Source: Carpediemonas membranifera (Eukaryota; Fornicata). Taken from it: a DNA stretch of 64,000 bases. A program made the position numbers and the translations under genes. Positions within the stretch are counted from its first letter, which is position 1, and each line of letters opens with the position of its first letter. Shown in pieces: positions 1 through 11,521 of the stretch. Where the stretch lies: positions 124,001 to 188,000 of the forward strand of contig JAHDYR010000001.1 in assembly GCA_019828565.1 (NCBI GenBank), read 5' to 3'. Below the pieces are notes generated by a model. It was not told where the DNA came from. It searched no databases and worked only from the letters and a program-made list of their open reading frames with translations.

Positions 1-572
1 GCCTCGATTTGGGCGCGGAACTCGTCGAAGACTGCAGTGGACCTTTGAAGCTCCTTTGCGGCCTTGATGACGGTGAAGGCGATCTTGTTTTGTAAATTGT
101 CGGCAGCCACCTCCTTGCGTGGAAGAGTGCTTTCCAACTCGATTAGGGCGTCGCCAAGAGCGTAGTGGGCGGCCTCGAAGCGCTCCTCGACGTTGACCTC
201 GGTCTTCTGGCGATGGAGGGCCTCAAGAAGGGCCTGGTTCTGGCGCTTGAGCTGAGCTATGAGTGCCATCTGCGTGTCTTTCTCGTTTTTGACGCTCATG
301 ACGAATCTCGGCGTGGCAGGGCGCTGGGCAGGCGATGGAGCTTGCGCTTCGTGCGCCATGTCGGTCGAAAGTTCCTTGACGAGAAACGCAGTCGTTGTTT
401 GAATGGGAGTGGATCCAATACTGGCTCTTCGGCCGCTTCTACGTGGTGTAGAGGTCGGGGATGTCCTATTTGCACTCAATCGGCTGAAATCGAGCGGGAG
501 TGTCGCGTTAGCGTGGCTATTACTGCGATTTCGGCCATCTGTGCTGTATCTTGGCGTTGATGGTCGATGCAT
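1..572 (-). CDS. Coiled-coil protein, N-terminal part (runs off the window)
   Basis: On the minus strand an open frame runs from an ATG at 572-570 out of the left edge, about 190 codons so far with no stop. There is no other in-frame ATG between it and an in-frame TGA near 725, so 572 is the natural start. The first 90 residues are Ser/Thr/Arg/Pro-rich and low complexity (begins MHRPSTPRYSTDGR). After an internal Met-Ala at 359 the protein becomes helical and charged, with stretches such as IAQLKRQNQALLEALHRQK and ELQRSTAVFDEFRAQIEA, typical of a coiled coil. It is divergent from the CLU gene, with 179 bp between the two start codons. I do not recognise the family. A shorter start at 359 or 299 is possible. 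The plus-strand ORFs over the same bases are composition shadows. Confidence 0.6.
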   Translation of the reverse strand, partial: MHRPSTPRYSTDGRNRSNSHANATLPLDFSRLSANRTSPTSTPRRSGRRASIGSTPIQTTTAFLVKELSTDMAHEAQAPSPAQRPATPRFVMSVKNEKDTQMALIAQLKRQNQALLEALHRQKTEVNVEERFEAAHYALGDALIELESTLPRKEVAADNLQNKIAFTVIKAAKELQRSTAVFDEFRAQIE

Positions 573-751
573 AGTGTTCTTTGTGTTACTGAATGTGAGC
601 AGGTGGTTGTGAAATTTTGGATACCCGAGAAAGTCCAAATTTGACTTTCCTGCTGCTGATTGCTGGCCAGGGTGGTGCTTCCTAGGTGCAGAAGGACAGA
701 CGCAACTTTTTATCTCCAAATTTCAGTGGCCTAAAACTGCTTTCAATCAAC

Positions 752-3700
752 ATGGTACGTTTCATCCTATATAGCTAACATAGGGCTGCGGCGCTAGCAA
801 AAACGTCATTGCAGAGGGGGATTTGCCTCTTCCGTCAGCAAATGAGCAGCCTACCATGCATGAGCAGATCGAAGAAATTCCGAAGCCAGATGCGGACGAC
901 AGCGTGGTTATTCCATCCGAACCGATCCCTTCTGAAGAACATGAAGAAAAGCCAGACAAGATTCCGGAAGCCGTTCCCCAATCGCACGCCCCCGAGCCTG
1001 TGATCAGCCAGACATCAGACGAGCCCGAGGACGAGGAGGTGCCTGAGGAGCCCGTCGCCGTCGCCATCATGGAGCCGGCTGACAGAGTAGAAAAGAAGCC
1101 CGAGCCCGTGCCTGCTTCGCCAACAGAAGAGCCGGCCGAAGCAGTGCTGGCCAAGACTGCCCCCACTACCTCCGCCGCAGGTCTCGTAGAGGAGCCCGCA
1201 AACCCCACCGAACCTGCCCAGCCAGTCGATGCGAGTCCCGAGGCCCCAAACACCACCGTAGCCCCGATCAAGACTGTGCCCTCACCCTCACCCTCGACCT
1301 CTGAGCCCGCCCACGAGCCAGAGACCGTATCCTCTCCCGAGTCTGTGAGCAAGTCCCCTGTGGTCCCCTCCGTCAAGTCGCCCTCCGAGGCTCCACTCAG
1401 CCCACAAGCCGAGGAAGCTGGGTCTATCGCCCCCGAGCCCAGCATGAGCGAGGTTTCCCCCGCCCCGGTCTCTGAGGCCCACATCTCCCCTGCTCCTATC
1501 TCCCCGGAGAGCGCGGCTTCATCTGTGAGAGTCATATCACCCACCACCACCCTCTCTGAACCCGAACCCGCCGTTGAGCCCGAGCCTCTGCCCAAGCACA
1601 TGCAGGAGCGCCAGGCCATGGCTGAGGCCGAAGCTGTGGCCGAGCAGTACGAGGAGGAGCACGCCCCCGCCACTCTTGCCGATCTGAGTGAAGAGAAGGC
1701 AGCCGCCCAAGCTCGCGTCGACGAGGAGCAGGCCCGTCGGATCGAAGAGGACGCTGAGCTCATCTCTCGCGGAGACGTCCTCTCCGTCGCTGTGTACATC
1801 CAGGATCGCCCAGACACGTTCTTCTATGCTCATATGGAGGATGAGGCTAACACCGTCATGGACCTCAAACTCGCCATCGGAAGGGCCACTGGCGTGCTGT
1901 TCTCGAAGCAGAAGCTCTTCAGAGTGGACTACGCGCCTCTGGCGAACGACAAGACGGTGCTTAGAGAGCTTGTCGGGTTTGAAGCAAGACCTATCATCCG
2001 TCTCTTCGGAGCCTCGCCCATGCCTATCAGGGCCCTCGTGGAGCACACCGTCGAGACCCCTAAGCGTTCAGCAGAGAGGAATTGGCTCATCGAGTTCGAG
2101 CAGATTTGGGACCTCATCGACGGCTCCGGATCAATCCAACACCTCGACGCGGAGAAGGCGCTCATCGGGCTCAACAAGGAGTTCGAACAGGCCGCTACTA
2201 ACACTATTCGTAGCATCTCGGCGGGCACCCTCGACCGGACTCCGTGTGACCTCTGGACCGGCGAGACGTACGCTGCTTCTGGCCTCATGGTCATCAAGGC
2301 CGGCCACTGGAGCGTGGCAGGCCAGGACACGGGCGTTGGCGACGTCGCCTTCCACCTGGCAGGCCATGAGCAGCGCATGATCGACCAGGTCAGGGCCCTG
2401 CATATCCCCCGCCTCCTTGTCCCGCCCTGTCTCACGATTGATTATCTCGGAAACAGATATTTAGTCACCCCCACCCTGCCCGTATCTAGCCGGGATCTGG
2501 CGTACGGATCAGACTCTGGGACTCTGCTCGTTACAACTGACGACGAGGACGCGCTGAGAGTGGCGCATGCTCTCAAGGACGCGCTCAACCTGGCGGATCA
2601 CACGGTGGTCCAGACCCTCCCCGGCCAGTTCGACTCGCGGTACACCGATCGCCCGGGCGAGATCAGGGCCGACGGGTCTGTTGCCCACATCTGCCCCATC
2701 AGCGCCGAGACCCGCCTTTACAAGACCAAGGACGGCGCTTTCATCCCGGTTAACCTGGCTGCGAACCTTGTGGCTGATCTCACCGCCGTTCCTGCCTCTG
2801 GCGACGTTGAGGAGATCACACTCGCCCGCCTGAGCTCAGTGCTTCGCCCAGATCACGTTGCCCGGTTCACTTATGAAGACCAGCTTCAGCCCGGCTTTGA
2901 ATTATTCAAATCACTCGACCCCCGTGTCTGTGACATTTGCGGTCAGGTCATCAACGAATACGAGTTCCTCACCGACGGCCGCGACTACGACGTGCACACT
3001 TACTGCGCCGACTCTGAGCTCAGCGACGAGATCCTCACCGCTCTCCGCCGCACCTATGTCCCAGAGGACCAGCGCGCGACTTACTGGAAGAACGCCGAGG
3101 GCGAGGTGACCGAAGTGAAGCCAACCCGACTCACGCCAGTCAACCCTGATCTCGCACAGCCCAGGTCGGCCGAGGTGATCAGAGAGGAGACCGGCGACGC
3201 CCTCGAGAGCGAGGAAGACCTCGCCTTAGCATGCGCACAGGAGGTGTTGACTTCTCTTGACCAGCTGATTGATGCAATCAATTCTCAGGCTGTGATTCCC
3301 CTCACCCCGCAAGATGTGGTCACCGAGATGCACGCGAGGGGCATCAACGTCCGCCTGCTCGGACTCATGCCCGACCGCCTCGAGCATCCGTTTGCTGCTG
3401 AGATTGTCGTTCGCGAGATTGTCGTACGCACCGCGAAGGTTCTCCTCCGCGACACCCTGGCCGAGAAGGCTGAGGCAGACGCCAAGGAGGTAGCTGCCGG
3501 CTTCCTCAACCTCCTCATCGCTCCAGTTGAGGAGGCTCCAGAGAACGCGGTCACTCTTTGGGCATACATCGCCCAGCTCGCGGCCGAGCAGTTTAAGTGC
3601 GAGCTCGACCACAGCGTGAGGGACCGCATCTGGCTCCCAGGCCTCCTCCAGCGCGTGTGCTGGCTCAACGGCATCACCCTCGACATATCCGAAGTGGACC

Positions 3701-4521
3701 TCAACGACTACGCCCCGATTACCGTCGAGAACATCGTCGAGATCTCCTCCGTGCCTAAGGTCAACACCGTCCTCCAGACGGAGGCCTTGGTCATGCTCGA
3801 CAGGGCACTGGAGACAGACGCCGCCGGCCGCAGGTCCAAGTGGCATCTTCCTGGCGGCCCCGAGAGAGAGAGTGCCACTGCAATGTTCAGAGACGCGGTC
3901 AATCTCTGCGTCCACCTCTACGGCGCTGACCTGGACGATACAAGCGCTGTCGACGTCCTCCTCGCCGCCGCAGAGCACTGCGAGTCCCGCCACTGTGAGG
4001 CGGGTCGGCCCGAGAACTCCAGGTGGAACAAGTGCGCGGGGGTCAAGCCGTCGGACCTCAGCGCCGAGGCAATGGGCTTGCTCAACCGCGCGGTCGGCGT
4101 GCTCGAGCACGTCAAGTTCCCCTCCTATCTCAATGACAACGTGACACTCAAGATGTGCACGTCTGCTCATGCTCTGGCCAGGCTCATGGCAATGGACGAT
4201 CTCGATGGTGCGTTGACCAACTTTGACCGCGCGATCGACTGTGCCGAGTCAGTGATCGGTTTCCAGCACCCTGCTACGGCTGCTCTTTATCTTGAGCTCG
4301 CGCTCGCGCTCCAGGAGGCTGGTAGGGTCGAGCATGCTTCCTTCAACGTCCGTCGTGCCTTTGTGGGGTATGTGAGGACGGTTGGCCTTGAAAACTCGGC
4401 GACTAAGCGGTGCCACAAGATGCTATGCCAGATTGAGACGCAGAACGACAGCGGGTTGCAGGATGTGCCTCTGGAGTTCCTTGCTGATGAGATTGAGAAG
4501 CTCGAGCTCGAGCAGATGTAA
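752..4521 (+). CDS. CLU (clustered mitochondria/CLUH-like) protein with spliced N-terminal acylation motif
   Basis: Proposed CDS is join(752..754,784..4521), 1246 aa. The start codon alone forms coding exon 1; removing a 29-nt intron joins it to GCGASK, giving MGCGASK, a strong N-myristoylation (Gly2) plus palmitoylation (Cys3) signal. Residues about 20-280 are Pro/Glu/Ser-rich and disordered. A CLU-N ubiquitin-like region follows (about 330-410), then the CLU domain (about 445-930), with the phrase GNRYLVTPTLPV and a following YGSDSG matching the family's LPI...YGS motif, and MHARGINVRLLGLM matching the 'GInxRxLG' helix followed by EIVVRTAK. A C-terminal TPR-like helical region closes it (LDGALTNFDRAIDCAE and neighbours). 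CLU proteins act in mitochondrial distribution and mRNA binding in other eukaryotes; in a lineage with reduced mitochondria the role is open. Without the intron no ATG precedes the conserved frame, since the intron ends with an in-frame TAG. Confidence 0.75.
755..783 (+). other. Spliceosomal intron, 29 nt, in the CLU gene
   Basis: The donor is GTACGT directly after the ATG (752-754). The acceptor is CTAACATAG, ending at 783. The branch-site-like CTAAC lies four bases from the splice junction, as in the other introns of this window. The last three bases are TAG in frame with the long ORF, so retention would block translation from this ATG. Confidence 0.7.
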
Positions 4522-4742
4522 ATTTATCGTTGAGGCGTGATGTGGCTGCGGTTGTTGAGTCTGTGTGATGGCAAGCATGTATGGGGAGTGTAGACTGGGG
4601 TGACGGGCGTCGCTTATACGACTATAGACATTGGTTGGGCTCGAAAACTACTGCTGGCGGCATAAAACAACAACAGCGGCATCATCACGAGTTTCACGAC
4701 TTGTTGGAGTCGGTGCAACTTTTGGCATTGTCCAGCTTGCCA

Positions 4743-7700
4743 ATGGCGCGCACAATGAGGACGTCTCATCCTCGAAGTGAGAGAAGATGCGAGGAGTAAG
4801 TTATTCTACACCAATTCTTACACAGATGGTTTGTGCTTGCGGAAGAAATACCATGATGGTCTCTAACACAGCCCAACCCCGGATTATTTCGTCTCTGGAG
4901 AAGACCAGTGGTACGTACTGATGCCCTTAATCTCACGCAGTGCCAGCTGCATAACAATTGATAATCATATCCACGCCTCAAGCACCACGCTCCCACGCCA
5001 GAATCGCATCGAGATCATTCCCGAAGGTTCCACCCCGATCACCATCAAGGACGCTGACAGGGTCATTCAGTATCTTCTCGCCGAGAAAGCGGTTCCAAAG
5101 TTCTTCGAAATGCATCTTACAGACCCCTGGGTCGAAATCACACGAACGACGACACGTCCAAGGCAACCGGTCAAGCAAGAGGGAAAGAAAGAGGACAGAG
5201 GCAAAGCAGGCAAGCTAGCCTTCACCCCTCGATTCCGCGGTGATCGCAACAACACGTGGGCGAGACTTGCCGAAGAGGCCTACAACTGGAGCAAGACACG
5301 CGGTACGACTACTAAGACTGGACCAAACTCATTGCGCGAGGACCGTTTATTGGTAAGTTGGGAGACCGGTGAAAATTTGATATCAGTTGCACCCGCATTG
5401 GAGAAATCAAGATACCTTGTCGCCAACGGGTGGGACGTGGCTGAGTTTATCCGTGATGATGAAGTCGACGAAGAAGTCGACGAAGAAGTCGACGAAGAAG
5501 ATGACGAAGAAGTCGACGAAGATGATCCAGAGACAATCGTGGAGTGTGGCTCGGACATCGTCTGTATGGCTGTGGCGCCCAACGGGACCATTGCTTGCGG
5601 CACCACTGACGGCAACATAGTCCTCTGGGCCTCCACTGGGGGCAAGATTCAGGATTTGTCAAACCGCGCTGAGACAGTGAACTGTCTCGCCTTCTACGGC
5701 AATACCACGCTGTTCTCGGCTTCGGATGACAAAATTAAGGTTTGGGACCTGGATTCGCCGAGCGGAACGCCAACGCTGACCCGTCGAGAAAATAACGTCA
5801 ACTCCATGGCCGTGTCGTGTGACCGTCATATCTTGCTGTCCGGATCGTCGGACGGTACTGTCAGACAATGGGATATATCTGATCTCGACTCCGAGACGAT
5901 TGTGTGTCTGGACACCGTCAACGTCAAAGGTCGTGAAGAAGAACCAGAATACAACAAGGTTCGTTGCGTTGCCGCGTCAGCCGACGGCCAGAAATTCGCT
6001 TACAGCTATTCCGACAAGGTCCAGCTTCGCACTTTAGAGGAAGGAAAGGGAAAGAGACTGGGAACATTGTCCCACAAATATGGCGTGACATGCCTTGCAT
6101 TCTCCCCAGACGGGAGGGCGCTGGCCACTGGAGATGAAATGGGGAACATTCGAGAGTGGGATATCCGCCACCACACATTAATACAGTCGTTTAAGGGGCA
6201 AGGTAAGGAAGTGCGCAGTGTTGCATACGCAGCAGACGGCTCTGAGATCATATCCGGATTGGAAGACAATTCTGTGAAGGTGTGGAAGTCCTACTCGGGC
6301 ACGCCCAAGTTCCTTGACGAGGTCAGCAGGATTTGTACAAGCAGATCTTCTTCGACAAGAGTCGAACTCAACCCAACCGACTCGGTCGTTCTCCCCCAAG
6401 ACCTCGCTCGTCTCCTTGTTCACTTTATTGCTGTTGGTCTACCCCGCTCCTTCACGATGACGCTGACCAACCCCGCCGCCAGAGTCTGGCTGGACGAGAA
6501 CAAGTTCGCCAAGACAGTCTCCAAGGCCGCCGAGCTGGCCAAGCTCATCAAGCTCTTCAACGCGTGGAGATGCGACCAGATTATCGCCGACTTCTGCTCC
6601 GAAGAATCCGAGGAATCAGAAGATTTTGCTGATGTTGGCAATATTTCCCTATTCTCCGCGACGATAGCCCAGCTGAACCAGGTTCTTGACTATATTGCGA
6701 AGAACGGCTGCGACACCTCCGAAGTCCACATCACCCTGGACGACTCAGCTGCCACTCTTGTCACGCTTGAGCAGGGACTATTCGTGGCCGAACCACACAG
6801 CCAGGCGATTGACGAGCTTGTAGTCGACTCGAATTATCAGCTCTTGAGGGCCAAACATGCGAAGGATAAGAGAAGACTGCGCGCGGATGTCGAACATGCG
6901 AAGGAGAAAGCCGAGCGTGCTCGCGCTGCAGCGGAGGCGACAGATAGCCTGCATAACGCTGATATTACCCGACTCCTGCAGGGTCGCGAGACCTTGAGAG
7001 TTGAGAACGATGATCTCTGCTCTGAACTCGACAGGGCCAAGACGACGATCGACTCGTTCCGGTCGGCCGGTTTCTCGTTCACCGCTGTCTCACGAGCGGA
7101 AGAGCTGGGCGATTCGCTCAAGAACCACCCCCTGCTCCAACACGCCCCAACACCGGCGTCAACCCAGCCTGACATACCATCGCCCGATGACCTTAGCAGC
7201 CGACTCGGCCAGGCCAGACGCCAGCCAGAGACCCGCATCGCCGAGTACGAGGCGGTCATCGCCCAGGCCGGGGCCGGGGTCGAGGCGCTCGAGGCCAGGA
7301 TCGCAGATTTCGAGTCTCTCCCCTCGCTCGACGAGATGGCCCGCATGCTCGAGGCCGCTGAAAACGAGGTCGTCGGCTTCCCCACCCTCGCGCCCGAGCT
7401 GCAGGCCAGGTACGCCACGCTCAGCGCCTTCCTCGACGGTGTCAAGACGGTCCAGCAGACCCGCAGCGCCATCGAGCGGACTATTCGCCAGTTGACTGGC
7501 CTGGCCGCCGAGGCTGAGGTACACCTGGATGATTTCGCCGAGGCCGACGCCATCACTGCGCAGCTCCGGTCACTGGGCGACTACCAGCACCTGAAGAGCT
7601 CGATCTCTGAGCTCGAGGAGACGATGGAGTTCTACAGCCGGCCCCGTAAGAACGGCGCTGCGATCTTCAAGAAGGCGAAGGAGGACCTCGAGAAGGCGAA

Positions 7701-8219
7701 CGCCACGCTCGCCAAGATGAACGCCGTCCTGACTCGCCGCACGCCGCAGCTCGTCCGGCTCTGCCCCGAGCTGGAGGCCCTCACCGCGCCGTCGGCCAGC
7801 CTCTTCGCCGAGCTGCGCGAGATGGGGCTGGCCCACCTCATGGACCTCCCCGAGATGCGCGCCGACCTGTCGCTGTCCGACTTCGCCGTCGAGTCGACCG
7901 TCAGCGAGAACAGAGCGCTGTGCCAGATCGTGACCCGCGACGGCCAGACCTTCTTCGCCAAGACCTTCAAGCTCGACACCGAGCACCAGCGCAAGCTCTG
8001 CGACCGCGAGGCGGGCATCCTGTCGCGCATGGCGCACAGCCCCGCTGCGCCCAAGCTGCACTTCGTCCTCGTCGACAGAGCCGAGCAGACCTGCACGATC
8101 GTCATGGAGCGCCTCGAGCGCCATCTGCGCGACGCCCCCGTCGACTCGCCCGACAGCCTGCGCAGACTGCTCCACGGCCTGCTCACCGCGATCCACGACC
8201 TGCACAGCGCGGGCATCTG

Positions 8220-8252
<33 letters not shown>

Positions 8253-10155
8253 GCGCGAGGGTCACCCCGTGCTCGTCGACTTCGAGACGGCCTCGAACAT
8301 GGACGCCGTGAACGCGACCGCGACCGGAGTCAACATCGGCACGCTCGCCTTCAGCGCGCCCGAGGAGATCGCCGCGCGCAAGGCCGAGAAGAAGCTGAGC
8401 CACCGCAAGCAGCAGGCCGCCGACGTCTACCACGCGGGCCTGACGATGCTCGGGGCCATGGCGCCGGACTACTTTGACTTTTGCCACAGACTTCTCAGCT
8501 TGATCACTGGCGACCTCGCGTCCGCTTCGAGCGCCAACGACGACACTCTCTGCACCGCCTTGCTCGCCGCTGTTGCCGTCCCCGACGCCCTGCGCGACGT
8601 GCTCTCCGGCATGCTCGCCACCCACCCCGAGGCCCGCTGGTCCGTCCGCCGCGCCCTGGCCGACGGCCTATTCGCTGCCGCTGCCAACGAGCTGGACCCA
8701 GAGGTCGACCTCAACGCGGCGAGCAGCAGGTTCGCGAACGCCCACGCCTTCGTCGACGACATCGACCGCGTGCGCCTGCAGATGTTCCGCGAGGACCCGG
8801 TCGACATCGCCCTCGCTGACGACGTTTCGGCGAGCCTGGCCAGCATCGCCGCGTGCGAGGAGGACCTGTTCGCCATCCCCGCGACGCTCTCGGGCGACGA
8901 CTCCGCGAAGGCCCTGCCCGACCTGGTCGTCGAGCTGCCGCGCGTGGCCGTCCACCGGGCCGTCGGGGGCATGGTGTTCGCTGTGCCCATCTTCCGCGAG
9001 GGCACGCTGGTCTTCACGCCCGACGCCCTAGACATGCCGCTCGACGACCTGCGCCCGGTACTGCTGGGGCTCGGCCGCGTGCTGCAGCTCATGCTGCTCG
9101 ACGGCATCACCCTGCCCGCGGACATGGCCAGCGACGCCTGGCTCGTCGCGCTCACGGGCGGCCGCATCAAACTTCGAGCGCTGATGCCCATCGTCGACCA
9201 TGCGCTGCAGACATCGCTCGGGGACGCCACCGCCGCGTGCCCGCTCGAGGGCTTCGAGGGCGACCTCAAGGCGTACGGCGACGAGGTGAGACGCCGCTTC
9301 GCCGAGCGCATGCAGATCGTCCGCAACGGCATGGCCGCGAAGACGCGCTTCAGCGAGAAGGTCCTCGCGCTGACGGCCGCCCAGCTGCGGGCCCTACTCG
9401 TGCGCCCCAACCCGCTCACGGTCGCCGCCGTGCTCGCCCCGCTGCGCTTCCCCGCGGACAGCCAGGGCGTGCAGGACGCCCTCCGCGCCGTGCTCGAGGA
9501 CGACGAGACGCGCCGCCGCTTCGCCTTCCACGTGTTCGGCGGCCAGCTCCCCCAGCCCGGCTCCGTCGGCGTGACCCTCCACGACCACCACCGCGTGTAC
9601 GCCGACTGCGCGGGCGCCGCCCGCCTCCCTCGTCTGGAGGACGCCGGCCAGATGCGCCAGGCGGTGCTCGACTCGGCCCCTGCCGCAGCAGGCGCGGCAG
9701 CCGACTTCTACGTCATCCCGCGGCGCCAGCAGGCATACTCGCGCGCCGAGATCAGGACGCTCTTCGAGCAGAACGACATCCTGCAGACGTGTCGCCTGGT
9801 CACGCTCGGCATGGGCGCTGCTGTGGACGTCCCCGTCATCCGCCGCTGCCCCACATGCGGCGAGCTGGCAACTCGCGAGGGCGACCTGGACAGCTGCAAG
9901 ATGTCGTACTGTCAGTGCGGCCAGGACTTCTGCCACAAGTGCCTGCTCCGCGTGGCCAACGAGGAAGAGCACATGGCCCACTATGGCGGCGAGTGCGAGA
10001 TGGCGCCGCGCCAGACAGTCGACCTGCCCGAGGGCGTTACGAGGGAGCGCACTGTCACGTGCCCCCGCTGCAATCTGTCAGCCACGGTCAGCGTGAACCA
10101 GAGCGAGGTCAGGTGCCGCGGGTGCAGCAGGAAGATTTATGTGAGAGCAGAGTAA
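4743..10155 (+). CDS. WD40 / coiled-coil / protein kinase / IBR-type zinc finger fusion protein
   Basis: Proposed CDS is join(4743..4795,4872..4910,4941..10155), 1768 aa; the phases of both introns agree and no in-frame stop remains. Start alternatives are 4755 and a longer ORF from 4581. An acidic DEEVDE repeat is followed by a WD40 propeller (about 228-480; IKVWDLD, VRQWDIS, IREWDIRH, VKVWKSY). A coiled coil follows (about 650-970), then a protein kinase domain with Lys in FFAKTF (K1038), HRDLKPENVML (D1127) and DFE in place of DFG (D1144). Next comes a long helical tail. The C-terminal end has a Cys-rich module, CPTCG from C1667 then DSCKMSYCQCGQDFCHKC, which fits an IBR/RING2 fold, with C1683 at the place of the catalytic Cys of RBR ligases, then a CPRC...CRGC zinc ribbon. 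Signalling plus ubiquitin ligation on one chain is an inference. From about 7200 onward the gene is much richer in GC than its 5' half. Confidence 0.75.
4796..4871 (+). other. Probable intron 1 of the WD40-kinase gene
   Basis: Donor GTAAGT at 4796; acceptor CTAACACAG ending at 4871. It joins ...GAG GA to C CCA ACC, keeping the frame. A second acceptor-like CTTACACAG ends at 4825 and a GTTTGT lies at 4829, so splicing through a 3-nt microexon (4826-4828) would also keep the frame. Confidence 0.5.
4911..4940 (+). other. Probable intron 2 of the WD40-kinase gene, 30 nt
   Basis: Donor GTACGT; acceptor CTCACGCAG ending at 4940. Splicing gives ...GAC CAG TG|T GCC AGC TGC, continuous with the long downstream frame. 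Unspliced, the upstream frame reaches a stop just after 4910. Confidence 0.65.
5455..5526 (+). repeat. Acidic DEEVDE coding repeat
   Basis: Imperfect tandem copies of a 12-nt unit (GAAGTCGACGAA and variants) encode about 24 mostly Asp/Glu residues just before the WD40 propeller. A likely replication-slippage site. Confidence 0.8.
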
Positions 10156-10643
10156 AGTAGTTCAGTCATCCCATGCGGTGTCGCATGATCTTTGAGTATC
10201 CGCCGCTCGACACCACGCTGTGCCTATGAGCTTGACTTCCATGCCAAGCCCGTCCAGGGTTTGGCGGGTTGGGCTGGGACAGAATCGCTGTTCGTCGCTA
10301 GTTTATCGCTTGGGGTGTGGAAATAGGACTTGTTCTCCTCATTCGGTCGTCCCGCAGAGATTCAGACAATTTATTAGCGTCCATCCCTCGAGCACGACAA
10401 CCACCCAGGCTGACCATAGTGTTCCATCGCCCCCTTTCCTGACTCACAGCGAGACGTTGGACAATGGGTGTCGCTATTGTTCACAGGCTGGTCCCATTCA
10501 CGGTTGGGATTTCCCAGTATATATTCGCTCTGTCGGGTGTTAGACCACGAAGCACAACCATCAGCATTGTTTCCATTACAATATTATCACCCAGTATATT
10601 ATAAACAATCCGACCTATTTATCTTAAATACATCGAGCGGCAC

Positions 10644-11059
10644 CATGACACGCCCATGGAACGACACGCCCCGCCTCAACCTCGGCACACAAATGTGCGA
10701 GGACTGTGGAATCCGATCCACCGCTACAATCCTGTCATCCGCGAGTTTTGAATCAGTCAAAATAGCCTGGTCGAAGCGGCACCAGTACACAACCGCACCT
10801 GGTCCAAAGAGATTGCAATAGGACTGGAGTTGTTCAAAGTTGGACAGATGCTTTGAAACAGTGCTGCTTCGTTTCTGGCAAGTCACTCGACTTCCTCAAG
10901 GAGATCGCGGCTATGGCGGGCTCCAAGTCTCGCCACGACCCGCAGTCCCCGAGTCGCTGGGACATTCACCGGCTCAAGTTTGACATCGCCGTCGCCCTTG
11001 CTGAGGGCAACTGCCGGGTCTGCAACGCCTCAGCAGGCGCGGGTGACCGCTCCTACTAA
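10644..11059 (+). pseudogene. Degenerate coding remnant, several frames
   Basis: No single good ORF exists, yet coding-like segments follow one another in changing frames. From about 10657 one frame reads ...GLWNPIHRYNPVIREF, a stop, then NRTWSKEIAIGLELFKVGQML, a stop. A second frame then continues KSLDFLKEIAAMAGSKSR...SRWDIHRLKFDIAVAL up to a TAA at 11057-11059. Another frame from ATG 10644 gives a 58-codon ORF with a CEDCG pair. The last segment has loose similarity in spacing (SR..W.IHR..L..D) to residues in the following gene (SRARHWIHRKLRSDL), so it could be a decayed paralogue of it. That resemblance is weak. The flanks 10156-10643 and 11060-11521 show nothing I recognise. Confidence 0.3.
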
Positions 11060-11521
11060 TATCCCCCCTCCCGCTGACACCGCGGTCGCCCCAGACCGTG
11101 GACCCGAGTCAGTGTGTGATGTATCGTCTCCTCTTCCCGGTGACGCAGTGGTGTCGCTCTGGCTGTGGACTTGAGTCAGTCGGACGTGCCGGCCTACATG
11201 CTTCCTTGCGGGCGGGGTAGCCTTCATTTTCTTTGTGAGGGCTGGGTCGCCGCGCACACACCCGGGTCCAGGGGAGACCTGGGGTCACCTGTGGCGCGGC
11301 TGCCCACCATCTCCCGATAAATCTCCCCGAGCAATCTGAAGTCATGAAATGTGGGGTGGTGTTGGAAAACCGAATTATTGGCTATATGGGATGAACTTGC
11401 GATGATATGTCTTGATGCATTCGATACCTCCTGGAAATCACTTGTATCAAGAGATATAACGACAAACCCTAAAACTGCACATGACTTGCTGAGCTTGTGC
11501 GGCCATTTTTCTCCTTCAGGG

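Noticed and set aside
4581-4799. 72-codon ORF as an independent small gene
   Set aside because: Its 3' part (from 4743) fits better as the first exon of the WD40-kinase gene, with a GTAAGT donor just before its stop.
8853-10160. 435-codon plus-strand ORF in another frame, and several long minus-strand ORFs over 7.5-10 kb
   Set aside because: Products are Arg/Ala/Pro-rich composition shadows of the GC-rich kinase/IBR gene; no domain-like sequence.
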